Below, piece after piece: positions 54,210-64,000 of a stretch of 64,000 bases of DNA. The translations under genes were made by a program, and so were the position numbers. Position 1 is the first letter of the stretch. The number at the start of each line of letters is the position of its first letter. The notes below the pieces were generated by a model. The model was not told where the DNA came from. It saw only the letters and a program-made list of their open reading frames with translations, and searched no databases. The stretch is from Cyanobacteriota bacterium (GTDB taxonomy: Bacteria > Cyanobacteriota > Cyanobacteriia > PCC-6307 > Cyanobiaceae), in the NCBI GenBank assembly GCA_026389335.1, contig JAPLIB010000084.1, forward strand, positions 1 through 64,000. The letters run 5' to 3'.

Positions 54210-55259
54210 ATGACCACCTTGCTGGCCGGTGACATCGGCGGCACCAAGACCCTGCTGAGCCTTCACGACGCCGCCAGCCTGCAGCCCCTGGCCAGCAGCC
54301 GCTACCCCTCCGCCGACTGGGATGACCTGGGGGCGATGGTGCGTGATTTTTTGGCGGACAACGAGGATCGCGGCCTGGCCAGGCCCGCCGCCGCCTGCCT
54401 GGCGGTTGCCGGCCCGGTGCACGGCGGCCGCGCCCAGCTCACCAACCTCAGCTGGATCCTCGAAGAGCAGGAGCTGGCGCACTCCTGCGGCATCCAGCGG
54501 TTGGAGCTGGTCAATGACTTCGCTGTACTGATCTACGGCCTGCCCCATCTGGAGGCCGCTCAGGTGGTTCCCGTGTGCAGCGGCGCCACGGTGGCGGGCG
54601 CCCCTTTGCTGATCCTCGGCGCCGGCACCGGGCTGGGGGTGGCGCTGGGGGTGCAGACAAGCACGGGGCTGCAGGCCCTGGCCAGCGAGGCCTCCCATGG
54701 GGAGTTCGCGCCGCGCAGCCAGCAGGAGTGGGAGCTCAAGCAATGGATCCAGGCGGATCGTCAGCTGGAGCGGCTGTCGATCGAGCGGGTGGTGAGCGGC
54801 ACGGGCCTCGGGGATGTGGCCCGCTGGCTGCTGGCCAACCGTGATCCCCAGGGACTGCATCCCCTGCAGGGTCATGCCAGCCGCTGGCTGGCCAGAGGCC
54901 AGGAGCCAGACGTCGTCGGAGGTGCCAACGCCGAACCGGCCGATCTGCCTGCCGCCGTGGCCGAGGCGGCCGCCGCTGGCGATCCGCTCGCCTTTGAGGC
55001 CCTCGATCTCTGGTTGGGGGCCTACGGATCGGTCTGCGGCGATCTGGCCCTGGCCAGCCTCAGCCGTGGTGGCATCTGGCTGGGCGGTGGCACGGCGGGC
55101 AAGTTGCTGGCGGGACTGCGCTCGCAGCGCTTCCGCCAGGCCTTCCTGGCCAAGGGCCGCTTGGCGGCGGTGCTGGAGCCGATGCCGATTCAGGCCGTGA
55201 TCGATCCAGCCTTCGGCAGTTTCAGCGCTGCCTGCCGGGCCCGGATGCTGCTGGATTGA
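54210..55259 (+). CDS. glk: Glucokinase
   Basis: The protein has 349 residues. TTLLAGDIGGTKTLLSLHDA is the ATP phosphate-1 motif; AACLAVAGPVHGGRAQLTNLSWILEE and LVNDFAVLIYGLPHL bind glucose (catalytic Asp); ILGAGTGLGVALG is phosphate-2; HGEFAPRSQQE follows. It is the hexokinase-like bacterial Glk family, distinct from the ROK enzyme at 62.1 kb. Phosphorylates free glucose. It starts 56 nt after thrS. Confidence 0.93.
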   Translation: MTTLLAGDIGGTKTLLSLHDAASLQPLASSRYPSADWDDLGAMVRDFLADNEDRGLARPAAACLAVAGPVHGGRAQLTNLSWILEEQELAHSCGIQRLELVNDFAVLIYGLPHLEAAQVVPVCSGATVAGAPLLILGAGTGLGVALGVQTSTGLQALASEASHGEFAPRSQQEWELKQWIQADRQLERLSIERVVSGTGLGDVARWLLANRDPQGLHPLQGHASRWLARGQEPDVVGGANAEPADLPAAVAEAAAAGDPLAFEALDLWLGAYGSVCGDLALASLSRGGIWLGGGTAGKLLAGLRSQRFRQAFLAKGRLAAVLEPMPIQAVIDPAFGSFSAACRARMLLD

Positions 55260-55304
55260 GGCCGACCCATCGGCTGCAACACTGGGCCCAGTAAGACGAC
55301 CTAG

Positions 55305-56258
55305 ATGGCGCGCCCAAGCCTCGGCCAAGGGGTGGTGGTTGAGGTCCCCGCCACCACTGCCAACCTCGGCCCCGGTTTCGATTGCCTCGGAGCGGCGCTG
55401 GAGCTGGGCAACCGCTTCGAACTGCGGGTGATCGAAGGCGGTGGTGATCGCTTCGATCTGATCATCGAAGGCAGCGAAGGGGCCCATCTGCGCGGTGGCC
55501 CCGACAACCTCATCTACCGCTCCGCCCAACGGGTGTGGAAGGAAGCCGGCGAGGAACCGGTGGCGCTCGAAGCCAGGGTGCAACTGGCCGTGCCGCCGGC
55601 CCGCGGACTGGGCAGCAGCGCCACGGCGATCGTCGCCGGCCTGATCGGTGCCAATGCCCTGGTGGGCGAACCGCTGAGCAAGGAGAAGTTGCTGGAACTG
55701 GCGATCGATATCGAGGGCCATCCCGACAACGTCGTGCCCTCCCTGGTGGGTGGCCTCTGCCTCACCGCCCGCGCGGCCTCCAATCGCTGGCGGGTGGTGC
55801 GCTGCGAATGGGCGAGCAGCATTCAGGCCGTGGTGGCCATCCCTTCCATCCGGCTCAGCACCTCGGAGGCGAGACGGGCGATGCCACGCAGCATCCCGAT
55901 CAGTGATGCGGTGATCAATCTCGGTGCCCTCACCCTGCTGCTGCAGGGCCTGCGCACCGGCAATGGCGATCTGATCGCCGACGGCATGCACGACCGCATC
56001 CATGAGCCCTACCGCTGGGGCCTGATTCAGGGGGGTAAGGCGGTGCGGGAGGCAGCCCTGGCCGCGGGCGCCTGGGGTTGCGTCATCAGTGGTGCCGGAC
56101 CCACCCTGCTCGCCCTGGGAAGCGCCTCCGTCGCCGAAGCGGTGAGCGAGGCCATGGTGGAGGCCTGGCGCCGGGAAGGGGTGAGCAGCCGCGGCGCCGT
56201 GCTCCAGCCCCAGTACGCGGGCAGCAGCTGGGGCCACCTGCCCCGACTGAGCTTTTGA
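55305..56258 (+). CDS. thrB: Homoserine kinase
   Basis: The protein has 317 residues. GHMP motifs: VEVPATTANLGPGFDCLGAALEL, VPPARGLGSSATAIVAGLIGAN (ATP loop), DIEGHPDNVVPSLVGGLCL, and C-terminal GAWGCVISGAGPTLLAL. Phosphorylates homoserine for threonine synthesis. It starts 45 nt after glk and is followed by ndhD. Confidence 0.95.
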   Translation: MARPSLGQGVVVEVPATTANLGPGFDCLGAALELGNRFELRVIEGGGDRFDLIIEGSEGAHLRGGPDNLIYRSAQRVWKEAGEEPVALEARVQLAVPPARGLGSSATAIVAGLIGANALVGEPLSKEKLLELAIDIEGHPDNVVPSLVGGLCLTARAASNRWRVVRCEWASSIQAVVAIPSIRLSTSEARRAMPRSIPISDAVINLGALTLLLQGLRTGNGDLIADGMHDRIHEPYRWGLIQGGKAVREAALAAGAWGCVISGAGPTLLALGSASVAEAVSEAMVEAWRREGVSSRGAVLQPQYAGSSWGHLPRLSF

Positions 56259-56375
56259 CCCCTTAGCACAGGCCATGAGTACTTCTACTCAGCTGATAGA
56301 TTCCTGCACCGAAGGATCCGGCCCGCCCCCAAGGCTCGCGGTCGATCATCCCCAAGTCACCAGCCGGACGTAGTG

Positions 56376-57950
56376 ATGGACGCCACCCTGCCCCTTTCGG
56401 CCGCGTCGACGCTCTCTGCGGCTTTTCCCTGGCTCAGCCTGATCGTGCTGCTGCCGGCGGCGGCGGCCCTGATCATGCCCCTGCTGCCGGGCGATGCGGA
56501 CGATCCCAGCCTGCCCCGGCTTCTGGCTCTGGGGGTGCTCGGGGTTGATCTTGCCCTGATGCTGTGGGTGTTCAGTCGCCATTTCGATGGCAGCGTCGCC
56601 GGCCTGCAACTGGTGGAGCGCATCCCCTGGGTGCCGGCCCTCGGCCTGGAATGGTCCCTGGCGGCCGATGGACTCTCGGCTCCGTTGGTGGTGCTCAGCG
56701 GGTTGGTCACCCTGCTTGCGGTTGCCGCCAGCTGGAACATCAAGCGCAAAACCCGCCTCTATTTCGGCCTGCTGCTGCTTCAGGCTTCGGCCCAGGGTCT
56801 GGTGTTCCTCTCCCAGGACTTCCTGCTGTTCTTCCTGGCCTGGGAACTGGAGCTGGTGCCCGTCTATCTGCTGATCGCCATCTGGGGAGGTAAGCAGCGG
56901 CAGTACGCCGCCACAAAATTCATTCTTTACACCGCCTCAGCCTCCCTGCTGATCCTTATCAGTGGCCTGGCCCTGGCCTTCTCCGGCGATAGCTTCACCC
57001 TTAATCTCTCGGAACTGGCGACCCGGTCCCCAGGTGGCACCTTCGGACTGCTCTGTTACCTCGGTTTCCTGGTGGGCTTCGGCGTCAAGCTACCGATTTT
57101 CCCCCTGCACACCTGGCTTCCCGATGCCCATGGTGAGGCGAATGCGCCGGTGTCGATGCTGCTTGCCGGCGTGCTGCTGAAGATGGGGGGCTATGCCCTG
57201 CTGCGCTTCAACGTGCAGATGCTGCCCGAAGCCCATTTGCTGCTGGCCCCCGCCCTGATCGTCCTGGGGATCGTCAACATCATCTATGGCGCCCTCAACG
57301 CCTTCGCCCAGGACAACGTCAAACGCCGCATCGCCTGCAGCTCGGTCAGCCACATGGGCTTCGTGCTGCTCGGCATCGGTGCCATTGATGCTCTGGGCAT
57401 GAGCGGCGCGATGTTGCAGATGATCAGCCATGGCCTGATCGCCGCCTCGATGTTTTTTATCACGGGCGTGTTCTACGACCGCACCAAGACACTTTCAATC
57501 CCCAACATGGGCGGCCTGGCCAAGGCGTTGCCGATCACCTTTGCCTTCTTTCTGGCCAGTTCCCTGGCTTCCCTGGCGCTGCCGGGCATGAGTGGCTTCG
57601 TCAGCGAGATCACGATCTTCCTAGGTGTCACCGCCAATGACGGCTTCACCATCCCCTTCCGGGTGCTGACGATCGTTCTGGCCGCGATCGGGTTGGTGCT
57701 CACCCCCGTTTATCTGCTGTCTCTGTGCCGACGGGTGTTCTTCGGCCCCAGAATTCCGGCTCTGGCGGTGGTGGGCGACATGACGCCGCGCGAACTGGTG
57801 ATCGGCCTCAGCCTGCTGGTGCCCACCCTGGTGATCGGCTTCTGGCCGCGGGTGGCGATCGACTTCTATCAGGCCAGCACCAACGCCTTGTCGATCGAAC
57901 TCAGCCACACCAGCCAGCTCGCGCTCAGCCATCTGCCGATGCTGGGCTGA
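56376..57950 (+). CDS. ndhD: NAD(P)H-quinone oxidoreductase chain 4 (NdhD)
   Basis: The protein has 524 residues from ATG at 56376. About 14 membrane helices of the antiporter-like subunit family: [37 protein letters not shown] (key Glu), [65 protein letters not shown] (proton-path Lys), [24 protein letters not shown], and [15 protein letters not shown]. It is a proton-pumping subunit of thylakoid NDH-1 in cyclic electron flow or respiration. Assignment to a specific NdhD paralogue (1-4) is not certain, though the sequence suits the respiratory type. Confidence 0.95.
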   Translation: MDATLPLSAASTLSAAFPWLSLIVLLPAAAALIMPLLPGDADDPSLPRLLALGVLGVDLALMLWVFSRHFDGSVAGLQLVERIPWVPALGLEWSLAADGLSAPLVVLSGLVTLLAVAASWNIKRKTRLYFGLLLLQASAQGLVFLSQDFLLFFLAWELELVPVYLLIAIWGGKQRQYAATKFILYTASASLLILISGLALAFSGDSFTLNLSELATRSPGGTFGLLCYLGFLVGFGVKLPIFPLHTWLPDAHGEANAPVSMLLAGVLLKMGGYALLRFNVQMLPEAHLLLAPALIVLGIVNIIYGALNAFAQDNVKRRIACSSVSHMGFVLLGIGAIDALGMSGAMLQMISHGLIAASMFFITGVFYDRTKTLSIPNMGGLAKALPITFAFFLASSLASLALPGMSGFVSEITIFLGVTANDGFTIPFRVLTIVLAAIGLVLTPVYLLSLCRRVFFGPRIPALAVVGDMTPRELVIGLSLLVPTLVIGFWPRVAIDFYQASTNALSIELSHTSQLALSHLPMLG

Positions 57951-58044
57951 AGGGCCTTGGGCTGATCACCGCCCCCTGGAGGAGCCACGCTGGCTGCGCT
58001 TTTGGGCTGAAATGGCCTGAGCGCGTTGCCTCCAGCGAACACCC

Positions 58045-60198
58045 ATGCCCCTTGATCTCCAGAACCGACCGGCCCTGCTGGCCGGCGCCGGGCTGCCCCA
58101 GTTCGAGCTGATCACACCGGAACAGGTGAGCCAGCACATTCCGGAGCTGATGACGGAACTGGAGCGGGAGCTCTCCACCCTCGAAGTCCAGCTCGATGGC
58201 CTCTGCCAGAGCGGCCAGGCGCTGCACTGGTCCGCGGTGATGGAGCCCCTGCATCGGCTGAATGAACGGCTGCGCTGGAGTTGGGGAGTGGTAATCCATC
58301 TTAATGGCGTCTGCAATTCGCCGGAGTTGCGCCAAGCCCATGCCCAGGAGCAGGCGGCCGTGGTGGCCTTCGGCAATCGCGCCGGCCAGAGCGAAATCCT
58401 CTACCGGGCCTTGAAACTGTTGCAGGCGCGCCCGGATCTGGATGCCACCCAACAGCGCATCCTGACGGCCGAGCTGCGCGACATGGACCTGCGCGGTGTT
58501 GGGCTGGAAGGAGCCGAGCGGCTGGCCTTCAACGCGGCCAGCCAGCAGCTGGCCGAACTCTCCACCAGTTTTGGCAACCGCCTGCTCGATGCCACCAACA
58601 ACTGGACCTTGCGGCTCACCGAAGAGGCCGATGTGGCGGGGCTGCCCCAGAGCCTGCGCGAACAACTGGCCCAGGCGGCCCGCCAGGCCGACCCGGCCGC
58701 TGCCGAGGCCACGGCCGAGTCGGGCCCCTGGCTGCTGGGGCTCGATTACCCCCGCTTCGGGCCATTCCTGCAGTACAGCCCCCGCCGTGATCTGCGCGAA
58801 CGTCTCTACAAGGCCCAGGTGAGCAGGGCCTCAGGCGAGGCCCCCACTCCCCAGAGCGAGACGGCTCAGCGCAGCACGGCCGAAAGCAACTGGCCGGTGA
58901 TTGAGAAGATTCTCAGCCTGCGGCTGGAGCAGGCCCGCCGGCTGGGTTACGCCAACTGGGCGGAACTCAGCCTGGCCGCCAAGATGGCTGAGTCCGTCCA
59001 GGAGGTGGAAGCGCTGCTGGAGGACCTGCGCGTCGCCGCCTATCCGATGGCCATCCAGGAGCTCGCCGATCTGCGGGCCTGCGCCGAGCGTCATGGTGCT
59101 GTTGAAGCCGCCGATCTGCAGCCCTGGGATGTGAGCTTCTGGGCTGATCACCTGCGCCGCGAGCGCTTCGATCTCGACAGCGAGGCCCTGCGGCCCTGGT
59201 TCCCCTTGCCGCAGGTGCTCGCTGGCCTGTTCAGCCTCTGTGATCGCCTCTTCGGGCTCACGATCACCGCCGCCGATGGTGAAGCGCCGATCTGGCATCC
59301 GGATGTGCGCTTCTTCCGCGTCCACGATCGCGACCAGGGCCGACCGATCGCCGCCTTCTATCTCGATCCCTACAGCCGGCCGGGCAGCAAGCGCGGTGGG
59401 GCCTGGATGGACGAGTGCCTCAGCCTCTCGCGCTCGGCCGATGGCCAGCCGGTACTACCGGTGGCCTATCTGGTGTGCAATCAGAGTCCGCCAGTGGGCG
59501 ACACCCCCAGCCTGATGACCTTCCAGGAAGTGGAAACGCTCTTCCATGAGTTCGGCCATGGCCTGCACCACATGCTCACCACCGTCGAGCACCCCCAGGC
59601 GGCTGGCATCAACAACGTGGAGTGGGATGCGGTGGAGCTACCCAGCCAGTTCATGGAGAACTGGTGCTACGACAACGCCACCTTGCTGGGCCTGGCGCGC
59701 CACTGGCAGAGCGGGGAACCGCTGCCCGAGGGCGAGTTCGCCAAGCTGCTCGCGGCTCGCACCTTCATGGCCGGCGCCGCCAGCCTGCGGCAGGTGCACT
59801 TCTCGCTCACAGATCTGCGACTGCACAGCAGCTGGACGCCGGACTGCGGCCAGAGCCCTGAACAGGTGCGACGCCAGATCGCCGCCAACACCACGGTGCT
59901 GGAGCCGATCGAAGAGGATGCCCTGCTCTGCTCCTTCGGTCACATCTTCGCTGGCGGTTATGCCGCTGGCTATTACTCCTACAAGTGGGCCGAAGTGCTC
60001 AGCGCCGATGCCTTCAGTGCCTTTGAAGAGGGTGGCCTCGATAACGAGGATTCGATTCGCGCCACCGGCCGCCGCTTCCGCGACACCGTGCTGAGTCTGG
60101 GCGGCAGCCGCCATCCGGCCGAGGTATTCGAAAGCTTCCGGGGCCGGCCTCCCTCCACCGAAGCCCTGATCCGCCACACGGGCCTGGTCACCAGCTGA
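58045..60198 (+). CDS. prlC: M3-family oligopeptidase (oligopeptidase A)
   Basis: The protein has 717 residues, full length. The thimet-type zinc motif EVETLFHEFGHGLHHMLT (HExxH, about residue 501) is followed by the third ligand region NVEWDAVELPSQFMENW. Upstream FYLDPYSRPGSKRGGAWMDE and downstream FGHIFAGGYAAGYYSYKWAEVLSADAF match M3 peptidases. It degrades short peptides, including cleaved signal peptides, in the cytoplasm. It starts 94 nt after ndhD. Confidence 0.94.
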   Translation: MPLDLQNRPALLAGAGLPQFELITPEQVSQHIPELMTELERELSTLEVQLDGLCQSGQALHWSAVMEPLHRLNERLRWSWGVVIHLNGVCNSPELRQAHAQEQAAVVAFGNRAGQSEILYRALKLLQARPDLDATQQRILTAELRDMDLRGVGLEGAERLAFNAASQQLAELSTSFGNRLLDATNNWTLRLTEEADVAGLPQSLREQLAQAARQADPAAAEATAESGPWLLGLDYPRFGPFLQYSPRRDLRERLYKAQVSRASGEAPTPQSETAQRSTAESNWPVIEKILSLRLEQARRLGYANWAELSLAAKMAESVQEVEALLEDLRVAAYPMAIQELADLRACAERHGAVEAADLQPWDVSFWADHLRRERFDLDSEALRPWFPLPQVLAGLFSLCDRLFGLTITAADGEAPIWHPDVRFFRVHDRDQGRPIAAFYLDPYSRPGSKRGGAWMDECLSLSRSADGQPVLPVAYLVCNQSPPVGDTPSLMTFQEVETLFHEFGHGLHHMLTTVEHPQAAGINNVEWDAVELPSQFMENWCYDNATLLGLARHWQSGEPLPEGEFAKLLAARTFMAGAASLRQVHFSLTDLRLHSSWTPDCGQSPEQVRRQIAANTTVLEPIEEDALLCSFGHIFAGGYAAGYYSYKWAEVLSADAFSAFEEGGLDNEDSIRATGRRFRDTVLSLGGSRHPAEVFESFRGRPPSTEALIRHTGLVTS

Positions 60199-60218
60199 GC
60201 TGAACCGGGCCCGTTCGC

Positions 60219-60815
60219 TCAAGGCCGCAGCAACTCCGCTATCAGGAGTTTCAATCCCTGGGGCGCCACCATCATCCGGTCGTGGCGCCACACCGGCAGC
60301 AGCTGGCGGCGGCCCACCGGCAGCACCCCCAGCCAACCGGGGAAGACCGTGAGATCGCTGGGGGAATAAAAACTGCAGCAGTCCAGGCGCCGCAGGGGTT
60401 CGAGATCGGCATTGAGCCGCCTCAGCAGCGCACTGCCGGGCTTCATGTCGGCGATGCCGGCCAGCCACAGGCCCGGCCACGGCACGGCTGTCAAGGTGCC
60501 CTGCTGGGGGCTGGCGACGCTGATGAAGCGGCGGGTGCGGGAGGCACCCCCCAGCAACTGAATCCAGCTGCGGGCGATCAGGCCACCCATCGAAAAGCCC
60601 AGCAGGTCGATCGGCTGATCGGCCCCGAAGGCCGATCGAATCGCCTCATCGAGGCGCTGGGCCAGATCCAGCATCGGCTTGGAACCCAGCCCATGGGTTA
60701 GATGGGGCAGCAGCAGCGGATCACGGCGGTGGTTCAGATCCCGCAGCAGGGTGCGGAACACCTTCGGCGTGTCCCAGAGCCCGTGGATCAGCACCAGGGG
60801 AGTCGCCTCAGCCAT
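60219..60815 (-). CDS. Alpha/beta hydrolase, lipase-like
   Basis: The protein has 198 residues. PLVLIHGLWDTPKVFRTLL gives the oxyanion region, LLGFSMGGLIARSWIQLLGG the nucleophile elbow (Ser), SPSDLTVFPGW a likely acid, and VWRHDRMMVAP the catalytic His. It is close to the GxSxG triacylglycerol-lipase/PGAP1-like group. No signal peptide, so cytoplasmic; substrate unknown. It starts 15 nt after the proA stop and is probably cotranscribed with it. Confidence 0.85.
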   Translation of the reverse strand: MAEATPLVLIHGLWDTPKVFRTLLRDLNHRRDPLLLPHLTHGLGSKPMLDLAQRLDEAIRSAFGADQPIDLLGFSMGGLIARSWIQLLGGASRTRRFISVASPQQGTLTAVPWPGLWLAGIADMKPGSALLRRLNADLEPLRRLDCCSFYSPSDLTVFPGWLGVLPVGRRQLLPVWRHDRMMVAPQGLKLLIAELLRP

Positions 60816-60830
60816 GGCGGCCTGGCGCCG

Positions 60831-62138
60831 TCACAGCGGCAGGGGGCGATGGCTGAACTGGCGGTCACCGCGGGCGTAATCGGCGGCGATGTGGCCCTCA
60901 CCGCGTAGTCGGTAGCGATAGGTGACCAGACCCTCCAGTCCCACCGGCCCCCGCGGCGGCAGGGTCTGGGTGCTGATGCCCACCTCGGCGCCGAAGCCGT
61001 AGCGGAAGCCATCGGCGAAGCGGGTGGAGCAGTTGAGATACACCCCGGCACTGTCCACCGCCGCCAGGAAGCGCTCGGCCGCCACCGGGTCGGTGGTGGC
61101 GATGGCGTCGGTGTGGCGGGAGCCGTAAGTGGCGATGTGCTCCAGGGCCTGCTCCAGGTCATCCACCACCCGCACGCTCAGGATCAGATCGGAGTATTCC
61201 GTGCGCCAGTCCTCCTCCCGGGCGGCGTGCGGCACCCCCAGGGCACAGGCGGCCGCATCGCCCCGCAGTTCAACGCCTGCGGCAGCGAAGGCCGCGATCG
61301 CCGCCGGCAGAAAGCACTCGGCGATCTCACGGTGCACCAGCAGCGTCTCGATGGCGTTGCAGGCGGCCGGGTACTGGATTTTGCTGTCGAGGGCGAGGCG
61401 CAGCGCCTGCTCGCGATCGGCGTTGCGATCCACGTAGAGATGGCAGATGCCATCGGCGTGACCCAGCACCGGTATGCGGGTGTTGTCCTGGATGAAGCGC
61501 ACCAGGGCGTTGGAACCGCGCGGAATGATCAGATCCACCAGGCCATCGAGCTTCAGCAGCCCCAGGCTCTCCTGGCGGCTGGTGAGCAGGGCCAGGGCCT
61601 GGGGATCGACGCTGGTGGTCGCCAGGCCGCGGTGCAGAGCGGCCAGGATGGCAACACAGCTGTGGCTGGCCTCCCGTCCGCCCTTGAGCAGGGCACCATT
61701 GCCGGAGCGGATCGCCAGGGAGGCGATCTGCATCACCGCGTCCGGCCGGGCCTCGAAGATCACACCCAGCACCCCCAATGGCACGCTGATCCGCTCCAGC
61801 ACCAGCCCCTGATCCAGCTCGGTGTGCAGCTGGCGGCGGCCCAGCGGATCGGCCAGGCCCGCCACCTGACGCACCCCCTCAATCGCCGCGGCCAGCTTGG
61901 CTGGATCGAGCTTGAGCCGGGCCACCAGCGCCGGTGCCAGACCATCGGCTGCCGCCGCCTCCAGATCGCGCTGGTTGGCCGCCAGGATCGCGGCGCCATC
62001 AGCCTCCAGGGCCGCGGCCATCGCCTGCAGGGCCTCGCAGCGCTGACCATCGGTGCTTTGGCCCAGCGCCAGGGCTGAGCGGCGCACGGCCAGGGCCCGC
62101 TGCAGCAACTCGGGCGAGGGGTCGGGAATCTCGGTCAT
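60831..62138 (-). CDS. proA: Gamma-glutamyl phosphate reductase
   Basis: ATG at 62138 ([16 protein letters not shown]) gives 435 residues. ALDH-fold motifs: [86 protein letters not shown] (catalytic Cys), YGSRHTDAI and [21 protein letters not shown]. Second step of proline synthesis from glutamate. It is in a minus-strand run with the ROK gene upstream (7 nt gap) and the lipase downstream. Confidence 0.96.
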   Translation of the reverse strand: MTEIPDPSPELLQRALAVRRSALALGQSTDGQRCEALQAMAAALEADGAAILAANQRDLEAAAADGLAPALVARLKLDPAKLAAAIEGVRQVAGLADPLGRRQLHTELDQGLVLERISVPLGVLGVIFEARPDAVMQIASLAIRSGNGALLKGGREASHSCVAILAALHRGLATTSVDPQALALLTSRQESLGLLKLDGLVDLIIPRGSNALVRFIQDNTRIPVLGHADGICHLYVDRNADREQALRLALDSKIQYPAACNAIETLLVHREIAECFLPAAIAAFAAAGVELRGDAAACALGVPHAAREEDWRTEYSDLILSVRVVDDLEQALEHIATYGSRHTDAIATTDPVAAERFLAAVDSAGVYLNCSTRFADGFRYGFGAEVGISTQTLPPRGPVGLEGLVTYRYRLRGEGHIAADYARGDRQFSHRPLPL

Positions 62139-62145
62139 CGCTCCA

Positions 62146-63126
62146 TCATCCCAAGCGATCCAGCGCCAACCGGGCGGCGCCGAGCCGGCCGGCCCCGTTG
62201 CCGAGGGCACAGGGCCGGATCTCCAGCCCCACGCGGGACACCGCCAGCACCCGCTGCTCCAGCTCAGCCCACACCGCCGGCAGGAAATGGTGACTGGCGC
62301 CACTGAGGCCACCACCGAGCAGCACCAGCTCCGGCGTGAGCACATAGAGCAGGGAGCTCAGGCCGATGCCCAGCAGCTGGCCGTAGCGCGTCCACACCGC
62401 CAACGCTGCCCTGTCACCCGCATCAGCCAGCCGGCAGAGCTCAGCTGGCTCGAGCGGGCTCAAGCGGCCCAGGCCGGCGATGCTGCAGTACTGCTCCAGG
62501 GAGCCGCGATTGCCACTGCGGCAGGGGGGACCGTCGGGATCAAGCCCGATCAGGCCGAGTTCACCGGCGGCGCCGCCATGGCCGGTGAACAGGCTGCCGC
62601 CCAGCAGCACGCCGCCGCCGACGCCGGTGCCGAGGGTGAGCAGGATGGTGTCGCCACAGGCGCGGGCGGCCCCGAGCCAGGCCTCGCCGAGCAGGGCGCA
62701 GTTGGCGTCATTGCCCAGAGTGACCCGCCGTTGCAGCCGCGACTCCAGCCAATCCGCCAGGGGCACATCCAGCCAACCGGGCAGATTGATCGAAATCCGG
62801 GCCAGGCGCGCCGCCCGATCCGTGGGCCCCGGCAAACCCACCCCGACCCGATCAGCCCGCCGCTCGGGATCGAGCTGGTCCACCGCCTCGGCGATCGCCA
62901 TGGTGACTGCCCCCGGCAGCGCCGGCTGGGGCGTGGCCACCTCCAGTTCGGCCAGCAGCTGGCCCTGGTCATCAAAACGGCCGAGTTTGATGGCGGTACC
63001 GCCGAGATCAACCCCGATCACCTGACGAGAACGCGCCGGTGCCGACAGCCCAGGCTCAGGGCTGGAGCCAGCTTCCGGCCCGCGCACCGAGGGATCAATG
63101 CTGGGGGCATCGCTGGACTGGTTCAT
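62146..63126 (-). CDS. ROK-family sugar kinase
   Basis: The protein has 326 residues. [19 protein letters not shown] is the ATP phosphate-1 motif; [30 protein letters not shown] (catalytic Asp), [15 protein letters not shown] and [15 protein letters not shown] follow. The usual ROK zinc site CxCGxxGCLE reads [10 protein letters not shown], so two of the cysteines are Ser and zinc is probably not bound. Likely glucose or fructose kinase; polyphosphate use cannot be excluded. It is 7 nt before proA. Confidence 0.85.
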   Translation of the reverse strand: MNQSSDAPSIDPSVRGPEAGSSPEPGLSAPARSRQVIGVDLGGTAIKLGRFDDQGQLLAELEVATPQPALPGAVTMAIAEAVDQLDPERRADRVGVGLPGPTDRAARLARISINLPGWLDVPLADWLESRLQRRVTLGNDANCALLGEAWLGAARACGDTILLTLGTGVGGGVLLGGSLFTGHGGAAGELGLIGLDPDGPPCRSGNRGSLEQYCSIAGLGRLSPLEPAELCRLADAGDRAALAVWTRYGQLLGIGLSSLLYVLTPELVLLGGGLSGASHHFLPAVWAELEQRVLAVSRVGLEIRPCALGNGAGRLGAARLALDRLG

Positions 63127-63201
63127 GTCGAGAGGGCAGGGTGTGGCTGAGTGGATGGGTGGACCTGGAACCGCAACACCGTTGGCTGGCCGCGGCAGAG
63201 T

Positions 63202-64000
63202 TCAGAACCGGAAGAACACCTGGAGCAGGCTTTGCCAAGCCCCCTGGCTGTCCACCGAGCCCTCCACATTGAAGGTTTCGGAGGCCTTGTAGGTGAGGGT
63301 CACCTGGGGCGCCACATCGGAGCGGTTGGGCGCCACCAGCAGGGAGGCATTGAAGCGATCAGTGATGTCGTAGCCCACCTCGGATGCCAGCACCAGCTGG
63401 GGGGGAACCTGGCCGGAGCGCAGCTGGCTGCGCACGGCGATCGAAGGATTCACATAGGTGGGATAGAGGGCCAGGCTGATGCGCTGCCCCAACGCATCGC
63501 TGAACGAGGCCAGCAGGGGAGAGAGCAGCGACTGGCCAAGCACGGTGGCCAGGGCCGTACCGGCCTGGGCCCCGTTGAGCCCCGCCAGCGAGTTGCCGCC
63601 GATCAGGGCCACCAGGCGCTCCTGGGGCAGCGGTGGACTGCTGCGCAGGCGGATGTTCTCGGCGATCCGATCGGCTGGGCCGCTCACACTCACGGTGACC
63701 AGAATCAGATTCAGTTGATTCAGGGACGAGAACCCCCCCTGGGACTCCGTCTCCACCAACGAGGAATAGCCCGAACCACTCCCGCCGCCCTGGCCCACCC
63801 CACTGGGAGCGATCACGTTGAGGCTGTCGGCGATGCGGGTGCGCAGGGCGATGTCGAGGTAGGGAACCAGACCCAGTGAGGGGGTGAACACGGCCACGTT
63901 GGGTGCATCGGGATCGAGGTTGAAAGTGGTGGTGAACAGATTGAGCCGCCCCCGCAGCAGGCGCACCACACCGGAGGCCCGCAGCGAGGGATCGAGCTGG
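63202..64000 (-). CDS. TamB-like translocation/assembly protein, C-terminal part (cut by window edge)
   Basis: About 266 residues are visible; the frame is open to 64000, so the 5' end lies beyond. RLLRGRLNLFTTTFNLDPDAPNVAVF, DIALRTRIAD, LVTVSVSGPADRIAENIRLRSSPPLPQERLVALIGGNS and C-terminal NASLLVAPNRSDVAPQVTLTYKASETFNVEGSVDSQG fit the DUF490/TamB C-terminus, ending in aromatic VFFRF, as in Omp85-partner proteins. It spans the periplasm and aids outer-membrane protein or lipid transport; cyanobacterial and plastid homologues are very long. Confidence 0.85.
   Translation of the reverse strand, partial: QLDPSLRASGVVRLLRGRLNLFTTTFNLDPDAPNVAVFTPSLGLVPYLDIALRTRIADSLNVIAPSGVGQGGGSGSGYSSLVETESQGGFSSLNQLNLILVTVSVSGPADRIAENIRLRSSPPLPQERLVALIGGNSLAGLNGAQAGTALATVLGQSLLSPLLASFSDALGQRISLALYPTYVNPSIAVRSQLRSGQVPPQLVLASEVGYDITDRFNASLLVAPNRSDVAPQVTLTYKASETFNVEGSVDSQGAWQSLLQVFFRF

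Noticed and set aside
53883-56276. 797-aa minus-strand ORF across thrS, glk and thrB
   Set aside because: Antisense shadow; the plus strand has three complete recognisable enzymes.
1-64000. tRNA, rRNA or riboswitch genes
   Set aside because: None of the conserved elements (such as GGTTCGAATCC-type T-arms or rRNA signatures) was noticed by eye. A covariance-model scan would be decisive.

Overview
The window looks like a high-GC picocyanobacterial chromosome, probably the Cyanobium / freshwater-to-halotolerant Synechococcus type. The evidence is a complete psbA (photosystem II D1), ndhD (NDH-1 subunit), menD-menB (phylloquinone synthesis), glgA, a solanesyl-type prenyl diphosphate synthase, a MntCAB manganese ABC transporter and several families largely confined to cyanobacteria (DUF760, DUF1350, DUF2605, OprB/SLH porin). 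The genus is an inference. No rRNA, tRNA or CRISPR array was recognised.

Layout. 0-5.4 kb is decayed and accessory: the end of an IS66-like element sits inside a porin that has lost its N-terminus, followed by a small secreted ORF, two DUF3721 proteins (one with a membrane-like decapeptide repeat), a SulP transporter with its middle deleted, a ribbon-helix-helix regulator, a lipoprotein and a D-amino-acid-oxidase remnant. 5.4-14.2 kb holds a kinase-WYL fusion, a GMC oxidoreductase, a DnaQ-like exonuclease, a peroxiredoxin, a DUF1350 protein and a DUF805 protein. 14.6-16.2 kb is an island with an AT-rich part, carrying an unknown gene broken by one extra A in an A7 run. 16.4-31 kb is core metabolism: acs, a HAD phosphatase, the minus-strand block comB-nit-amidase-murI-sds, then the plus-strand genes ubiD-rrf2-DUF2605-aroA-mnmC-like-glmU. 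31-40.5 kb holds glgA-orf-murF, an L,D-transpeptidase, menD-menB, lepB and DUF760. 40.8-47.5 kb holds a DUF4336 protein, DUF305 metal-associated proteins, an mntH scrap, mntCAB and psbA. 47.7-64 kb holds a DUF697 protein, two linked small genes, trpS, a TM2 protein, thrS, glk, thrB, ndhD, prlC, a lipase-like hydrolase, proA, a ROK kinase and the 3' end of a TamB-like gene.

How the genes work together. Cell-wall precursor and remodelling functions recur (murI, amidase, glmU, murF, L,D-transpeptidase, TamB-like), as do quinone synthesis (sds, ubiD, menB, menD), amino-acid synthesis (aroA, thrB, proA) and carbon storage or glucose phosphorylation (glgA, glk, ROK). Many neighbours overlap by 1-4 nt and are probably translationally coupled.

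The strongest unexplained signal is a recurring pattern of short direct tandem repeats, mostly 15 bp and otherwise 12-14, 18 or 21 bp. Each locus has its own sequence. The repeats lie between genes and, in frame, inside genes (murF, the mnmC-like gene, the exonuclease, the amidase, trpS and others), where they add low-complexity peptides. The kinase-wHTH-WYL fusion and the decapeptide-repeat DUF3721 protein are the most interesting single proteins.
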